6,879 bases of DNA, taken from positions 1-6,879 of the forward strand of contig CAKTUT010000094.1 in NCBI GenBank assembly GCA_934621665.1, in the 5' to 3' direction. Of the stretch, positions 5,865 through 6,879 are shown one piece after another; position 1 is the first letter of the stretch, and each line of letters begins with the position of its first letter. The notes under the pieces are model-generated. The model saw nothing but the letters and a program-made list of their open reading frames with translations. It was not told the DNA's origin and did no database searches. The stretch comes from an uncultured Oscillospiraceae bacterium. GTDB taxonomy: Bacteria > Bacillota > Clostridia > Oscillospirales > Oscillospiraceae. The translations under genes were made by a program, and so were the position numbers.

Positions 5865-6879
5865 ATGACCGCTTATGAATTTGCAAAAGAACGCTATGCC
5901 GCGCTTGGCGTTGACACCGACGCCGCGCTTGCCGCGCTGAAAAATGTTCCGCTGTCTGTCCATTGCTGGCAGGGTGACGACGTTGTCGGCTTTGACTCCA
6001 AGGAGGCGCTCTCCGGCGGCATCCAGACCACCGGCAACTATCCCGGCAAGGCAACCACGCCCGAGCAGCTGATGGCCGACTTTGACAAGGTATGCTCGCT
6101 GACGCCCGGCAAGAAAAAGCTGAACCTGCACGCAAGCTACGCCATTTTTGAAGACGGCGAGTTCGCCGACCGCGATGCCATCCAGCCCAAGCACTTTGCC
6201 AAATGGGTTGCGTTTGCCAAGGAGCGCGGCATGGGTATCGACTTTAACCCAACGTTCTTCTCGCATCCCATGGTCAAAAACGGCCTGACACTGTCGTCTC
6301 CGGATGAGAGCGTACGCCATTTCTGGGTAGAGCACGGCAAGCGCTGCATGGAAATTGCAGAGTATTTTGCCGAAGAGACCGGCGTGCCATGCGTTATCAA
6401 CTTCTGGATTCCCGACGGCTATAAGGACTATCCCGCCGACCGCCTGTCGCCGCGCCGCCGCTATGCACAGTCGATGGATGAGATTCTGGCAGTCCCGTAT
6501 GACAAGACCAAGGTGTTCCCGTGCCTCGAGTCCAAGGTGTTCGGTATCGGCCTGGAGGCCTATACGGTCGGCTCAGCGGAGTTCTGCACGAACTATGTCA
6601 ACACCCGTCATATCGTTCCGCTGATGGACAACGGCCACTATCATCCCACCGAGCTTGTTTCCGACAAGATCAGCTCCATGCTGCTGTTTAACGACCGTCT
6701 GGCGCTGCACATCACGCGCCCGATGCGCTGGGACAGCGACCATGTGGTGCTGTTTGACGACGAAACACGCGAAATGATGAAAGAGGTCGTCCGCGCCGAT
6801 GCACTTGACCGTGTGTTCCTTGCAACCGACTATTTTGACGCGTCCATCAACCGTATTTCCGCGTGGGTGACCGGCCTGC
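5865..6879 (+). CDS. rhaA: L-rhamnose isomerase (3' partial)
   Basis: The frame runs off the window after 338 complete codons; the family is about 420 residues, so roughly 70-80 are missing. The cytoplasmic, metal-dependent enzyme converts L-rhamnose to L-rhamnulose, the first committed step before the RhaB kinase and RhaD aldolase. The N-terminus has LSVHCWQGDDV, with GNYPGKA and LNLHASYA further on, all typical of RhaA. The metal and catalytic residues known from E. coli RhaA (E234, D267, H294, D302, D304, D334) are all present at a constant offset of 12: E222 in CLESK, D255 in MDNGHYHP, H282 in LHITRP, D290 and D292 in RWDSDH, and D322 in ATDYFD. It follows rhaM in the same orientation. 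Identification is very secure for the visible part. Confidence 0.97.
   Translation, partial: MTAYEFAKERYAALGVDTDAALAALKNVPLSVHCWQGDDVVGFDSKEALSGGIQTTGNYPGKATTPEQLMADFDKVCSLTPGKKKLNLHASYAIFEDGEFADRDAIQPKHFAKWVAFAKERGMGIDFNPTFFSHPMVKNGLTLSSPDESVRHFWVEHGKRCMEIAEYFAEETGVPCVINFWIPDGYKDYPADRLSPRRRYAQSMDEILAVPYDKTKVFPCLESKVFGIGLEAYTVGSAEFCTNYVNTRHIVPLMDNGHYHPTELVSDKISSMLLFNDRLALHITRPMRWDSDHVVLFDDETREMMKEVVRADALDRVFLATDYFDASINRISAWVTGL

Noticed and set aside
5658..6335. Open frame on the - strand (225 codons) opposite rhaM and rhaA
   Set aside because: It crosses two clearly identified + strand genes and has no recognisable domain.
1..6879. CRISPR array, transposase, tRNA, rRNA or riboswitch
   Set aside because: No spaced short repeats, mobile-element genes or recognisable RNA folds were seen by eye; the intergenic space is under 300 bases in total.

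Overview
The window reads as chromosomal DNA from a moderately GC-rich (above 50% by eye), low-GC-lineage-type Gram-positive bacterium, most likely a gut-associated Clostridia member (Oscillospirales-like). This placement is inferred from three C-terminal SLH domains on a giant surface protein, strong GGAGG/AAGGAG ribosome binding sites and the gene set. No marker gene fixes the taxon.

Layout: (1) Positions 1-4377, + strand, hold the 3' part of a very large modular surface protein. Its order is two tandem discoidin modules, a bacterial Ig-like domain, a TIM-barrel glycoside-hydrolase-like domain, two more discoidin modules, a helical FIVAR-like stalk, a Pro/Ser/Thr linker and three SLH repeats. 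The N-terminus and signal peptide lie before the window. (2) Positions 4378-4471 are a short convergent spacer with a strong bidirectional hairpin terminator, flanked by an imperfect 18-nt direct repeat. (3) Positions 4472-5359, - strand, encode an AraC-family regulator that probably starts at a TTG codon. (4) Positions 5360-5499 are a divergent control region with a perfect TATAAT box and an inverted repeat over it. (5) Positions 5500-5814 encode L-rhamnose mutarotase (rhaM). (6) From 5865 to beyond the window end lies L-rhamnose isomerase (rhaA), with all six expected metal/catalytic residues visible.

Together these describe an L-rhamnose uptake/catabolism locus. RhaM interconverts the anomers and RhaA makes L-rhamnulose; kinase and aldolase genes are presumably downstream. 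The divergent AraC-type protein probably senses the sugar and activates the rhaM-rhaA operon. The SLH-anchored hydrolase-like protein next door is transcribed as a separate unit. By proximity only, it may bind or cleave a rhamnose-containing glycan at the cell surface. The metabolic genes are conventional. The least explained item is the giant surface protein, whose putative active site does not fit a simple two-glutamate retaining pattern.
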